Positions 44,577-53,038 of a DNA stretch of 60,293 nucleotides are shown piece after piece (positions within the stretch are counted from its first letter, which is position 1; each line of letters begins with the position of its first letter). The notes under the pieces are model-generated. The model was not told the origin of the DNA. It made no database searches and saw only the letters and a list, made by a program, of their open reading frames with translations. The position numbers and the translations under genes are program-made. This DNA comes from Clostridia bacterium (GTDB lineage: Bacteria; Bacillota; Clostridia; Oscillospirales; Acutalibacteraceae). The stretch lies in NCBI GenBank assembly GCA_017473435.1, contig JAFULG010000055.1, forward strand, positions 1 through 60,293, in the 5' to 3' direction.

Positions 44577-45845
44577 ATGAATACAGATATTGTTATTGTC
44601 GGCAGTGGTGTAGCAGGTCTTTACTGTGCTCTTAATCTGCCTGAATATAAAAAGATTACCATTGTAACTAAAGATGAAGCTCCCAAAAGCGACTCCTTCC
44701 TTGCTCAGGGCGGTATATGTGTGCTTCGTGATGAGGCAGATTTCAAAGCCTTTTATGAGGATACAATGAGAGCCGGACATTACGAAAACAATCCCGATTC
44801 GGTGGAAATTATGATTCGCTCCTCTCAGGAGGTAATAAGAGACCTGGTTTTCTTCGGTGCAAAATTTGAAAAAGACGGAGAAGAATTCACATACACCCGT
44901 GAGGGAGCTCATTCAAATCCGAGAATACTTTTTCATGAGGATGAAACGGGTAAGGAAATTACACAAAACTTACTTAACACTGTAAGAAACAGAAGAAATA
45001 TTACTCTCATAGAAAACTTTACAATGGTTGACCTTATCTGCTATGATAACGAGTGTAAGGGTATAATCGGTAAAAACAGTAAAGGTGAGTTTGTGAGCAT
45101 CACAGCTGACTATACTGTTCTTGCAACAGGCGGTATCGGCGGCTTGTTCAAGCATTCAACCAATTACCGACACCTTACGGGTGATGCTCTTGCAGTGGCA
45201 CTCAAGCATAATATAAAGCTTCAGCACATTGATTACATACAGATTCATCCCACCACTCTTTATACAAAAAAGAACGGCAGAGAGTTTTTAATTTCTGAAT
45301 CCGTCAGAGGCGAAGGAGCAATTCTTCTTAATTCAAAGGGAGAAAGGTTTGTAAATGAGCTTCTTCCGAGAGACGTTGTGGCAAATGCCATTTTTGACGA
45401 GATGAAAAAGGAAGGCAGTGAGCATGTATGGTTATCTCTTGCTCCCATCCCTGAAGAAGAAATCCGAACACATTTCCCGAATATCTATCAGCGTTGCCTT
45501 GAAGAAGGCTATGACGTAACAAAAGAGCCTATTCCCGTTGTTCCGTCACAGCACTATTTTATGGGCGGTATTGATGTTGACCACTTCAGCAAAACATCAA
45601 TGGAGCGTCTTTATGCGGTGGGTGAAACCGCCTGTAACGGTGTACACGGTAAAAACAGACTTGCAAGCAATTCACTTCTTGAAAGTCTTGTTTTTGCAAA
45701 GCGTGCCGCAGGTGATATAGTTAAAAATTATCTGCCGACAGAAAACAAAGAGAAAATAAAAATCGACCCGTCACAATATGACGGATACGAGGAACAATAT
45801 AAAAACGCAGTTCTTGAAGCGATAGAACAGGAGAAGAAAAAATGA
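44577..45845 (+). CDS. nadB: L-aspartate oxidase
   Basis: 422 residues. The FAD fold begins DIVIVGSGVAGLYCAL; SFLAQGGICV, LATGGIGGLFKHSTN, IHPTTLY, SESVRGEGAILLN and HYFMGGIDVD are flavin- and substrate-site segments of the succinate dehydrogenase/NadB family. It makes iminoaspartate for NadA. It is shorter than E. coli NadB (540) and lacks most of the C-terminal helical domain, as in many Clostridial forms. In an anaerobe fumarate is the likely acceptor. The stop overlaps nadC by 4 bp. Confidence 0.93.
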   Translation: MNTDIVIVGSGVAGLYCALNLPEYKKITIVTKDEAPKSDSFLAQGGICVLRDEADFKAFYEDTMRAGHYENNPDSVEIMIRSSQEVIRDLVFFGAKFEKDGEEFTYTREGAHSNPRILFHEDETGKEITQNLLNTVRNRRNITLIENFTMVDLICYDNECKGIIGKNSKGEFVSITADYTVLATGGIGGLFKHSTNYRHLTGDALAVALKHNIKLQHIDYIQIHPTTLYTKKNGREFLISESVRGEGAILLNSKGERFVNELLPRDVVANAIFDEMKKEGSEHVWLSLAPIPEEEIRTHFPNIYQRCLEEGYDVTKEPIPVVPSQHYFMGGIDVDHFSKTSMERLYAVGETACNGVHGKNRLASNSLLESLVFAKRAAGDIVKNYLPTENKEKIKIDPSQYDGYEEQYKNAVLEAIEQEKKK

Positions 45846-46693
45846 ACAGTATCACAATGAAATTAAATGCAGATAACCTTATATTAAGTGCTTTACAGGA
45901 AGATATTACAAGTGAGGACATCACAACCAATTCCGTTATGCCGAAGTATCAGCTCGGTGAGGTTGAGCTTATCTGTAAAGAAGACGGCGTTATTGCGGGT
46001 CTTGACGTTTTCAAAAGAGTATTCGAATTACTCGACGAAAAAACAGAGGTTTCATTTACTGTAAAAGACGGAGATTTTGTCACAAACGGTCAGAAAATCG
46101 GTCTTGTTAAAGGTGATATAAGAGTTCTTCTTTCAGGCGAAAGAACAGCGCTCAACTATCTGCAGAGAATGAGCGGTATTGCCACATACACAAGAAAGAT
46201 TGCGGATTTACTTGAAGGCACCCACACAAAGCTTCTTGACACAAGAAAGACCACACCTAATATGAGAGTGTTTGAAAAGTATGCAGTTAAGGTCGGCGGC
46301 GGATACAATCACCGTTATAATTTAAGTGACGGTATACTTCTTAAGGATAATCACATCGGAGCCGCAGGCGGTGTAAAAGAGGCTGTTACTATGGCAAAGG
46401 AATACGCACCCTTTGTCCGCAAGATTGAAGTTGAAGTTGAAAATCTTGATATGCTCAGAGAAGCTCTTGAAGCAGGAGCAGACATTATTATGCTTGACAA
46501 TATGAGCGTCGAAGATATGAAAGAAGCAGTTAAGCTTTGCAAAGGTAAAGCAGAAACAGAGTGCAGCGGCAACGTTACAAAGGAAAACGTAGCAAGACTT
46601 GTTGACATCGGAGTTGATTACATTTCAAGCGGCGCACTTACTCATTCTTCTCCCATACTTGACCTTTCCCTTAAGAATCTTCACGCTATATAA
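45842..46693 (+). CDS. nadC: nicotinate-nucleotide pyrophosphorylase (carboxylating)
   Basis: 283 residues, a normal length. Characteristic blocks: RTALNYLQRMSGIAT, LLDTRKTTPNMRVFEKYAVK, GGGYNHRYNLSDGILLKDNH, IIMLDNMSVEDMKEAV and the C-terminal ISSGALTHSSP. It turns quinolinate and PRPP into nicotinate mononucleotide. The start overlaps the nadB stop (ATGA). niaR follows 22 bp later. Confidence 0.95.
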   Translation: MNSITMKLNADNLILSALQEDITSEDITTNSVMPKYQLGEVELICKEDGVIAGLDVFKRVFELLDEKTEVSFTVKDGDFVTNGQKIGLVKGDIRVLLSGERTALNYLQRMSGIATYTRKIADLLEGTHTKLLDTRKTTPNMRVFEKYAVKVGGGYNHRYNLSDGILLKDNHIGAAGGVKEAVTMAKEYAPFVRKIEVEVENLDMLREALEAGADIIMLDNMSVEDMKEAVKLCKGKAETECSGNVTKENVARLVDIGVDYISSGALTHSSPILDLSLKNLHAI

Positions 46694-46715
46694 ATAAAGA
46701 CATAAGGAGAAAATT

Positions 46716-47228
46716 ATGAAGGCGCAGGAAAGAAGAAAATCAATTATAAATCTTCTGCTATCAGAAGACAGACCTGTCCCCGGCGGTGAGCTTTCAGAAA
46801 AATGCGGAGTATCAAGGCAGATAATAGTACAGGATATCGCCGTATTAAAAGGCCAGGGCTTTGATATTCTTTCTACTCATAACGGATACATTATTCAGAA
46901 ATCTCCGTTAAAAGAAAGAGTTTTCAAGGTTAAGCATTCAACGGAACAAACAGAAGACGAACTTAACACTATTGTTGAGCTCGGCGGTACTGTAGTCGAT
47001 GTTTTCGTCTGGCATAAGGTTTACGGTAAGGTGGTTGCGCCTCTAAACATTTTTTCCTCTTTGCAGATAAAACAGTTTATTGAGGGTGTCAGAACGGGAA
47101 AGTCAACGGAGCTTATGAACATAACAGGCGGTTATCACTATCACACAGTCCGTGCTGAAAAGGAAGATATACTTGACCGAATCGCAGAAGTTTTATCGGA
47201 AAAAGGGTATATTGCTCCTGAAATTTAA
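46716..47228 (+). CDS. niaR: NiaR nicotinate-responsive repressor
   Basis: 170 residues: an N-terminal winged helix (ERRKSIINLLLSEDRPVPGG, VSRQIIVQDIAVLKGQG) and a C-terminal 3H domain with the metal- and effector-binding His residues (VWHKVYGKV; GGYHYHTVRAE). NiaR (YrxA family) represses de novo and salvage NAD genes when nicotinate is present. AAGGAG precedes the ATG. As last gene of the nad operon it probably controls the operator at 43594-43619. Confidence 0.9.
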   Translation: MKAQERRKSIINLLLSEDRPVPGGELSEKCGVSRQIIVQDIAVLKGQGFDILSTHNGYIIQKSPLKERVFKVKHSTEQTEDELNTIVELGGTVVDVFVWHKVYGKVVAPLNIFSSLQIKQFIEGVRTGKSTELMNITGGYHYHTVRAEKEDILDRIAEVLSEKGYIAPEI

Positions 47229-47464
47229 TTGATTAGCTAAAATCTCGCCACCCTATACTGCGTCACATTTTTCTCACTCAAAAAATGTCCGTAAGAAAGT
47301 AGAGGGGTATTTAAAATTACCGCCTCTTATCGGAATCAGTGTTTCTGTGTCCATGTCTTAACGAGCATTGGATTTTGGGCCCGAAAATCCCCAAACGGGC
47401 AAAAAGCCGTTTTGCAAAACAGAATGAATGGTTAAGAAAATCAGAAAAAGCTTCAAAAATTATT
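47229..47464. other. intergenic stretch without recognised features
   Basis: Between niaR and its terminator I see no gene on either strand and no known repeat. The stretch around 47374-47420 has short inverted pieces (GGGCCCG, CCCGTTT) but no clear hairpin. It may be decayed mobile or repeat DNA. Confidence 0.3.
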
Positions 47465-47503
47465 ACAGCTACCTCAGGATTTCTCCTTTGGTAGCTGTTT
47501 TTT
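47465..47503 (+). terminator. terminator of the nad operon region
   Basis: ACAGCTACC (47465-47473) pairs with GGTAGCTGT (47490-47498), followed by a run of T residues to 47503. Confidence 0.8.
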
Positions 47504-47542
47504 ATATCTTTTAATTAAGCTTTTCGCTCCCTGTTGGTGGCT

Positions 47543-47968
47543 TTAGTTTAGTGCATCTGTGTTTTGTGGTTGGTTGACGGTTTTTAATCTAAATATACTT
47601 GTTGTTTCTTTTCCCATTGTTTCTACTATATAGCCGTGGGTTTCTCCGTGTGAGTCAATAATAATTGTAATCATTGCAATAGCAAACATCATAACAACCG
47701 CAACAACTGCCGTAACAACCACCCTGCGGATATTGACCTTCTTTTTTATATCCTCTTTGCCGTACTGCTCAAAAAAGGTTGCGGCAATGTCCTCGGGCTT
47801 GCCGAACTGCTCCGTAACTTCCGCCATATCGGCGTTTTGGTTTTCTTCGGCATAATCCGTAACATTCTGTTTCAGCTCCTTCAGGAACTGCCTTGACTCC
47901 TTTGTCCCGTAAAGGAGTTCTTTTTTTATGTCCTTTATATATCTGTTAATTTCTTTCTGCGTTATCAC
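47543..47968 (-). CDS. HAAS/DUF1700-like membrane protein, PadR partner
   Basis: 141 residues from GTG 47968, with GGAG 10 nt upstream; the frame extends further but would overlap more of padR. The N-terminal helical part (EINRYIKDIKKELLYGTKES to FGKPEDIAATFFEQYG) is the HAAS-type region found next to PadR regulators; one membrane helix follows at about 87-110, then a short outer tail. It overlaps padR by 23 bp and is co-translated. Such pairs are thought to sequester or sense for PadR. Confidence 0.7.
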   Translation of the reverse strand: MITQKEINRYIKDIKKELLYGTKESRQFLKELKQNVTDYAEENQNADMAEVTEQFGKPEDIAATFFEQYGKEDIKKKVNIRRVVVTAVVAVVMMFAIAMITIIIDSHGETHGYIVETMGKETTSIFRLKTVNQPQNTDALN

Positions 47969-48308
47969 TGAACTCACACTCCATATCAAGAATTTGTGCA
48001 ATTGACTTTGTGACCGTCAGGTATTCCTGCAATATTTCCTTATAATATTCTCTGCCCTTGTCTTCAAGGTGATAATACCTTCTTCGTCTTCTTGCGCCCA
48101 CAAGCTTTTCATAGTCGGAGATATACCCCGCATTAACAAGGCGGTAAAGCACAACGTAAAGCGCCGCCTCAATCATTGTGTAATTTCCGCCGCTTTTTTC
48201 CTTGAAGGCTTTTGTTATTTCATAGCCGTATAAATCACCCTGCCTCAGCAGGTGCAGAACAAGCATTTCTGCCGTTCCTCTTTTAAAATTATCCTGTTGT
48301 TGACTCAT
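47946..48308 (-). CDS. PadR-family transcriptional regulator
   Basis: 120 residues from ATG 48308 (GGGTG upstream). The winged helix is typical: MLVLHLLRQGDLYGYEITKA, then MIEAALYVVLYRLVNAGYIS and RRRRYYHLEDKGREYY, with a C-terminal dimer helix (YLTVTKSIAQIL). PadR proteins repress envelope-stress, drug-efflux or phenolic-acid genes; the target is unknown, but autoregulation of the padR/HAAS pair is usual. Confidence 0.88.
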   Translation of the reverse strand: MSQQQDNFKRGTAEMLVLHLLRQGDLYGYEITKAFKEKSGGNYTMIEAALYVVLYRLVNAGYISDYEKLVGARRRRRYYHLEDKGREYYKEILQEYLTVTKSIAQILDMECEFSDNAERN

Positions 48309-48449
48309 ATTTTCACCCGTTTTTTCTTTATGAAACAATAATATCACATAATATATATACAAATCAATACTTATTCTGAATATATATTATTGACAACAAT
48401 ATTTATTTATGGTATTATGACCTTGCAATCAAAATAAATCAGTGATGAA

Positions 48450-48554
48450 TACCCTCTCAGTCAATCTGCGATTGACAGCTCTCCCAAGGGGAGAGCCAAG
48501 ACTTGCCTCGCCCTTTGGGAGAGGTGGCAGACCAAAGGTCTGACGGAGAGGGTA
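48450..48554. repeat. interspersed inverted repeat of about 105 bp
   Basis: TACCCTCTC (48450-48458) is inverted at 48546-48554. Inside are CTCTCCCAAGGGGAGAG and CCCTTTGGGAGAGG, and the half AGACCAAAGGTCTGACGG. The whole forms a long imperfect stem. I know this CCCTCTC(A/C)GTC type as a common dispersed repeat in gut Clostridia, possibly a miniature element. Confidence 0.7.
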
Positions 48555-48621
48555 CATTAAAAAAGGGGGTCTGATACTTATGCATCGCGGCTCACAAGGG
48601 TGAGCGGAAATGAAATGAGAA

Positions 48622-48698
48622 GCGGGGCGCCGTGGGCGTCGCCCCCTACCACTTAACGAAAATCAGATTTTGTAGGGATCGTTGCCCACAGCGACCCG
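48622..48698. repeat. second GC-rich inverted repeat
   Basis: GCGGGGCGCCGTGGGCGTCG (48622-48641), with CCCCCTAC after it, is answered by GTAGGGATCG and TTGCCCACAGCGACCCG (48672-48698). The arms are imperfect. It ends about 30 bp before the secreted-protein gene and so may lie in its leader. Confidence 0.55.
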
Positions 48699-48728
48699 AC
48701 AATATAAATTTCAGAAAGGAAGAAAAAT

Positions 48729-50630
48729 ATGAAAACACGAAAACTATTATCAATTTTTTTGGCGCTTATGATGATATTGTCAGTTGTGCCGATTTATGCA
48801 AGCGCGGCAGTTGAGACATTGAGTGCTAATAATGTTACACAGTGGCCGACAATAACCTATAAAACTGATGATGGAGTTATTCACTACGGTCAGACATTTT
48901 CTGAAGCGGTTATTATTAATGACGATGAAATTGTTTTAGATGCTGAAGGCAATCAAGTTGCGGGACATTTTGAGTTTTTTACACCGGCTCAAAGACCGTC
49001 ATCTACACCTGAAACAGGATCAAAATTGAATATAAAGTTTGTACCGGATGATACTGCCGCATATAAAGGTTTTACAAAAGTCGGCAGTTCAATAATGTAT
49101 AATGTTGTAAAAACAACATTACTGTTAGTTGATTCGAATAATCTTCCTGTTACCACTTCTAAAGTTGAAAAAGGCGGTACTCTTTCAAATTTAGAAATTA
49201 CTGGTGGACAGGTTTACAATCCATATTATTCTGGAGATACAAAAGCTGCAAATGCATATTGGGAATGGGTCAATCCCGATACAGTTGTTACTGAAAGTGG
49301 TGAATTTGAAGCAACCCTTCATACAGCCGGCGGCTCATATGAATCTATGACAAGAATGGTTTATGTTGAAGTTGAAAGCAGTATAGAAGCAACAACAATA
49401 GTTGAAGCCCCCACTGCAACCTTAGAATATGGTCAGTATTGGTCAGAGCTTGTGCTTGAAGGCGGTAAGGTTATGGCTGGAGACACAGAGGTCAGCGGTA
49501 CTTTTGTTCTTAAATCAATGGGCGATACAAAAGCCGATGTTATTGGTGTGTATGATTATATACAAGTGATTTTCACGCCCGATGACCTTGAAAAATATGC
49601 TCCCTGTGAAGGTACGGCAGTAGTAACAGTTACCAAAGCCAACTACAAGTTCGTCAACGAAAACGGTGAAGAAGTAGTTCCTGAGTTTACAATGCCTTAC
49701 GGTACAACATTTGACCCCGGCTTAAAGCTTGGCGTTCTGCTGAAAAATATGATTAAGGACCGTTCAGTTCTTACGGGCGCTGATGTTGCATACATCTCAT
49801 TCCCTGACCATGACACAGATGAAGTAGCACCCGTAGGTACAAACACCTATACTGTACGTATTCGTCCCGGTAATTCAGATATCAGTAACTACAATGTAAC
49901 TGACATTCAGTTTGTTCTCACAATTGAGCCTGTTGTTATTACAACAACTGCTTACTGGAGCTTAAGTGACAAAATCGGCGGTAAGGTAAGCCACGAAGCG
50001 AAGGGCACATTTGATGTTTTCGTTGACGGTGAGCTTGTCGGTGATGACATAAAGATTACAAGAAATAAGGATTGGTCCTTTGATTATCCCATCCCCGCAA
50101 CAGGTGATTACACTCTCAAGGTTGTTTACAACCCCATTGAAAATGACCCCCACTCAATGGAAGATTATGAAACAGTTGTTAATGTAAGGATGATAAGGCA
50201 GATTATCCTTCCCGAGGATTCAAGAGTTACTTACAAGGTAAACGGTGACGAAAGAACATCCGTTATGAGGCTCGGTGACACAATTGAGCTTTCAACCTTC
50301 GGCGGCGATTTGTTCCGCGGCTGGAAAATTACTGATGCAAACGGTAATATTGTTGACCTTGGCGTAGCCGACCTTATGGCTAACCAGATTACCTTCACAA
50401 TGCCTGACCACGACCTTTATATCGAAGCTCAGTATGAAAAGGAAGTTGTTGATGATAATAACGGCGGTCTTGATATTGATAACATTTTCGGAGACTTAGA
50501 CCTTGATAATCTCACACAGGGCGACAGCGACAACCCCATCGAAAATCTTTTCAATAATATCATTGCTTTGTTCAAAAATATCATTGAAAAAATCACAGCC
50601 TTCTTCCGTGGTATCGGCGACAGAACGTAA
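48729..50630 (+). CDS. secreted Ig-like repeat protein
   Basis: 633 residues with a signal peptide (MKTRKLLSIFLALMMILSVV, cleavage after YASA). Two or three beta-sandwich domains of MBG/Ig-like type follow, each with a strand of the form TLEYGQYWSELVLEGG. Residues of about 500-570 resemble an InlB B-repeat (LFRGWKITDANGNIVDLG; ITFTMPDHDLYIEAQYEKE). The end is Asp/Asn-rich, then a hydrophobic helical tail (NNIIALFKNIIEKITAFFR) with no LPXTG. Probably surface-bound or released. AAAGGAAG precedes the ATG. Confidence 0.8.
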   Translation: MKTRKLLSIFLALMMILSVVPIYASAAVETLSANNVTQWPTITYKTDDGVIHYGQTFSEAVIINDDEIVLDAEGNQVAGHFEFFTPAQRPSSTPETGSKLNIKFVPDDTAAYKGFTKVGSSIMYNVVKTTLLLVDSNNLPVTTSKVEKGGTLSNLEITGGQVYNPYYSGDTKAANAYWEWVNPDTVVTESGEFEATLHTAGGSYESMTRMVYVEVESSIEATTIVEAPTATLEYGQYWSELVLEGGKVMAGDTEVSGTFVLKSMGDTKADVIGVYDYIQVIFTPDDLEKYAPCEGTAVVTVTKANYKFVNENGEEVVPEFTMPYGTTFDPGLKLGVLLKNMIKDRSVLTGADVAYISFPDHDTDEVAPVGTNTYTVRIRPGNSDISNYNVTDIQFVLTIEPVVITTTAYWSLSDKIGGKVSHEAKGTFDVFVDGELVGDDIKITRNKDWSFDYPIPATGDYTLKVVYNPIENDPHSMEDYETVVNVRMIRQIILPEDSRVTYKVNGDERTSVMRLGDTIELSTFGGDLFRGWKITDANGNIVDLGVADLMANQITFTMPDHDLYIEAQYEKEVVDDNNGGLDIDNIFGDLDLDNLTQGDSDNPIENLFNNIIALFKNIIEKITAFFRGIGDRT

Positions 50631-50668
50631 AACTATCTTAACCAACTGTTTATACTTCTTAATGAAAG

Positions 50669-50714
50669 CACCAATCCCCCGAGGTTTGACCCTTCGGGGG
50701 ATTGGTGTGTTTTC
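50669..50714 (+). terminator. terminator of the secreted protein gene
   Basis: CACCAATCCCCCGA (50669-50682) pairs perfectly with TCGGGGGATTGGTG (50694-50707); TGTTTTCT follows. Confidence 0.85.
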
Positions 50715-50773
50715 TGTTGTAATTCAGCTACGCAAAACACGGAGCTTTTGCTATGTATAACTAAACATAAACA

Positions 50774-50820
50774 AAAAATCCGAACCCTTTTCCTACCCGG
50801 AAAATTTGGTTCGGATTTTT
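50774..50820. terminator. bidirectional terminator-like hairpin
   Basis: AAAAATCCGAACC pairs with GGTTCGGATTTTT (50808-50820); an inner pair TTTTCC/GGAAAA extends the stem. A and T tracts on both sides suit either strand. The remaining bases of 50631-50943 hold no gene that I can support. Confidence 0.75.
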
Positions 50821-50943
50821 CTGGTTTGGTGCGGGTGCTCATAAGGGATTTACTAAATACAAGTAAAAACCGGCACAGACACTATATATTCAGCAGCCAA
50901 AATCATTTGAGTTTAAAGACAGAGTAACACGGAGGAATATATA

Positions 50944-51212
50944 ATGTCAAATATAATTGAAGAATTATTCCACGGGAATCTTGAACCGCAGGAGCTTACT
51001 ACTGAAATTACACCAAAGCTAAAAAAGAAATTGAGTGAACTTGTAAAGAAAGAGGAAGAACTGTCCTCAAGGCTCACTGAAGAAGAAAAAGAGCTATTCT
51101 CAAATTATGTGAGTGCATATAATGAATTTTCTAGCATCAGCATTGCTGACGGTTTTGTTTCAGGTTCGGTGCAAAATTTACATACGATACTTTTGTGAAA
51201 AATAAGCTATAA
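50944..51212 (+). pseudogene. DUF6809-like gene with C-terminal frameshift
   Basis: From ATG 50944 (CGGAGG upstream) the frame matches the DUF6809-like protein at 9339-9617: MSNIIEELFHGNLEPQE, then LSELVKKEEELSSRLTEEEK. After IADGFVSG the frame runs into unrelated residues and stops at 51198. In the next frame the lost end appears as FGAKFTYDTFVKNKL with stop TAA 51210-51212, parallel to GARFTYDTFIENKKG of the intact copy. A small deletion near 51165 explains it. Confidence 0.7.
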
Positions 51213-51257
51213 CAATAAAACAAATGACGGTACTTATTTTATGCACCGTCGTTTGCT

Positions 51258-52811
51258 TTAAACACTAATACCCATTAATAATTTTTCAATTTTATCTAAC
51301 AAATAGTCGGAAGGTTCATTTCCTTCGATTTTAGCGTTAATCATTATTTCTAGGTCGTTATCCGTTAAATCGATAATAAGTTTACCTTGATCTTTTAATA
51401 TCCCTATAGCAGCTTTTTGAGCATTGCTGCTGAAACCGTTTCTGGATATAATGAATGCAACATTCCGCAAGGCAGGATTGAATAGATATTTTTCAGTAAT
51501 ATATATTAGGTTTTGCTTTAGTTTATCTTTATAGTTTTTACATTCGAACACTATAAACTTTGTGTTATAATATCGTATTAAAAACTCCCAAAAAGCAGTT
51601 GTTCCTTTTAATGAACATATAATATCCATCCTAAACATTTCATCATTTGTTTTATGTTGTTCAGAAAATTGTGGAAACTCGCTTTTAAATAAATACTTTA
51701 TAATTGATGAACATATTTCTTCGTATTCTTGAGCTGAACGAGTCGTTTGGCTCGTTTTGCAGTTCTTTAGTTTTGATATAAGTTCTTTTCCATAAGTAGA
51801 TTCAGTAACAAATGATGTTTTTATTTTAGTGCTATTATCTATAGATATAGGCTTTGCAGATACTATTCTGTTCAACGAATATGGAATCATATCCTGTAGT
51901 TTTTCAGACAACTCAGTTACTTCACTGCAGATATAAAGCAAATTTTTTATATCCCAAATAAAAATACCATAATTTTCAACTATTTCTTTTTTTAGCTTTT
52001 CATCAATTACACAAAGAAGAATTATACCAAATTTGTGAGCAGTGTCATTATAATTAGCAAGAGATTTATTCTTTAGTGTCTGTTCGATAGCATTCCACAC
52101 AATTTTTTTATCATTAAAAGCCCCTTTATATGCCTTTACATCTATATAGTAATTTACACCATCTTTGGTTGCTGTTAAATCGAAGTTTATTATCTTTCCT
52201 AACACATCAGTTCTGTTATTTGTTTCAAAATCTTGATAGTTTAAATGCTTTAACATGGGTACTATTAAATTTTCGAGATATTGAACTTCCCAGTCATAAA
52301 AAACTATATTTTTAGATTCATATATAAAAGATGAGTCTAAAAACAAATTTTTTTTATCATATTGTCTTAATGAAAAAACACCTAATAATAAATTGCATTC
52401 AGTAGTTAAAATCGGATTGTATTTTGCAGAATTTATTCGTTCTGCATTGAAACATATAATAACATCGAATTTGTTATTTTTTAGTTTTTCATAATTTATA
52501 AAATAGCTGTTATATGTAATAGATAGTATTGATTGATTATAATAACCGCTAACCGTATTAGAACAAATATATTTGTTACTAATGTCAGAAAAATTAGATA
52601 TAAATTGCAAGCATTCTGGTTTGGTTAAAAAAAGCACCAAGATTTTTGCAGAAGGCTTTTTATTTAATATATCAACTATTGATATAGATAAAGTGCGAGC
52701 TACTCCAGTGCCAGTAGGCATATAAAAACAGCATTTTCCAATATTGTTTTCATAAGCAGAAACTATTTTAGATAATGCTTCTTTTTGATGTGATTCTAAT
52801 TGTTTTTTCAT
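51258..52811 (-). CDS. protein with degenerate SF2 helicase lobe and two PD-(D/E)XK nuclease-like domains
   Basis: 517 residues, no signal peptide. It starts like a type III/SF2 helicase (SHQKEALSKIV, then MPTGTGVART at 31-40), but the Walker A Lys is missing and the DExH position reads FDVIICFNAERI (115-126). LLLGVFS (about 141-147) stands where motif III would be, and I see no second RecA lobe. Residues about 195-260 hold a nuclease-like core: D211 and D224-V-K226 (YYIDVKAYKG). Residues about 385-460 hold another: D396 and E423-C-K425 (FIVFECKNYKD). The gene is clearly more AT-rich than its neighbours, lies opposite to them, and splits a DUF6809/TnpV pair. I infer acquired DNA, possibly a nuclease-based defence protein. 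Confidence 0.7.
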   Translation of the reverse strand: MKKQLESHQKEALSKIVSAYENNIGKCCFYMPTGTGVARTLSISIVDILNKKPSAKILVLFLTKPECLQFISNFSDISNKYICSNTVSGYYNQSILSITYNSYFINYEKLKNNKFDVIICFNAERINSAKYNPILTTECNLLLGVFSLRQYDKKNLFLDSSFIYESKNIVFYDWEVQYLENLIVPMLKHLNYQDFETNNRTDVLGKIINFDLTATKDGVNYYIDVKAYKGAFNDKKIVWNAIEQTLKNKSLANYNDTAHKFGIILLCVIDEKLKKEIVENYGIFIWDIKNLLYICSEVTELSEKLQDMIPYSLNRIVSAKPISIDNSTKIKTSFVTESTYGKELISKLKNCKTSQTTRSAQEYEEICSSIIKYLFKSEFPQFSEQHKTNDEMFRMDIICSLKGTTAFWEFLIRYYNTKFIVFECKNYKDKLKQNLIYITEKYLFNPALRNVAFIISRNGFSSNAQKAAIGILKDQGKLIIDLTDNDLEIMINAKIEGNEPSDYLLDKIEKLLMGISV

Positions 52812-52993
52812 ATAATGTACCTATTAGTTATTTTTAGTATTATTATTTGTATTTTTAAAATCAAAGATATTATAACACAACTTAAATAAAATGTACAAGT
52901 ATGTATTGTATTTTGCTATTTTATTTGAATTTTTTAAATATTATTATACCAAACAGCAAAATAATATCTTCTATACATTCGACAAAACACACA

Positions 52994-53030
52994 CCTCCTT
53001 GTACAATGGTCTTACCAAAATACAAGGAGG
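52994..53030 (+). promoter_or_regulatory. hairpin sequestering the tnpV ribosome binding site
   Basis: CCTCCTTGTA (52994-53003) pairs perfectly with TACAAGGAGG (53021-53030) around a 17-nt loop. The right arm contains the AAGGAGG site of tnpV, 8 nt before its ATG. In a transcript covering this stretch the site would be hidden, which would lower translation from read-through transcripts. Confidence 0.75.
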
Positions 53031-53038
53031 ACTTTTAT

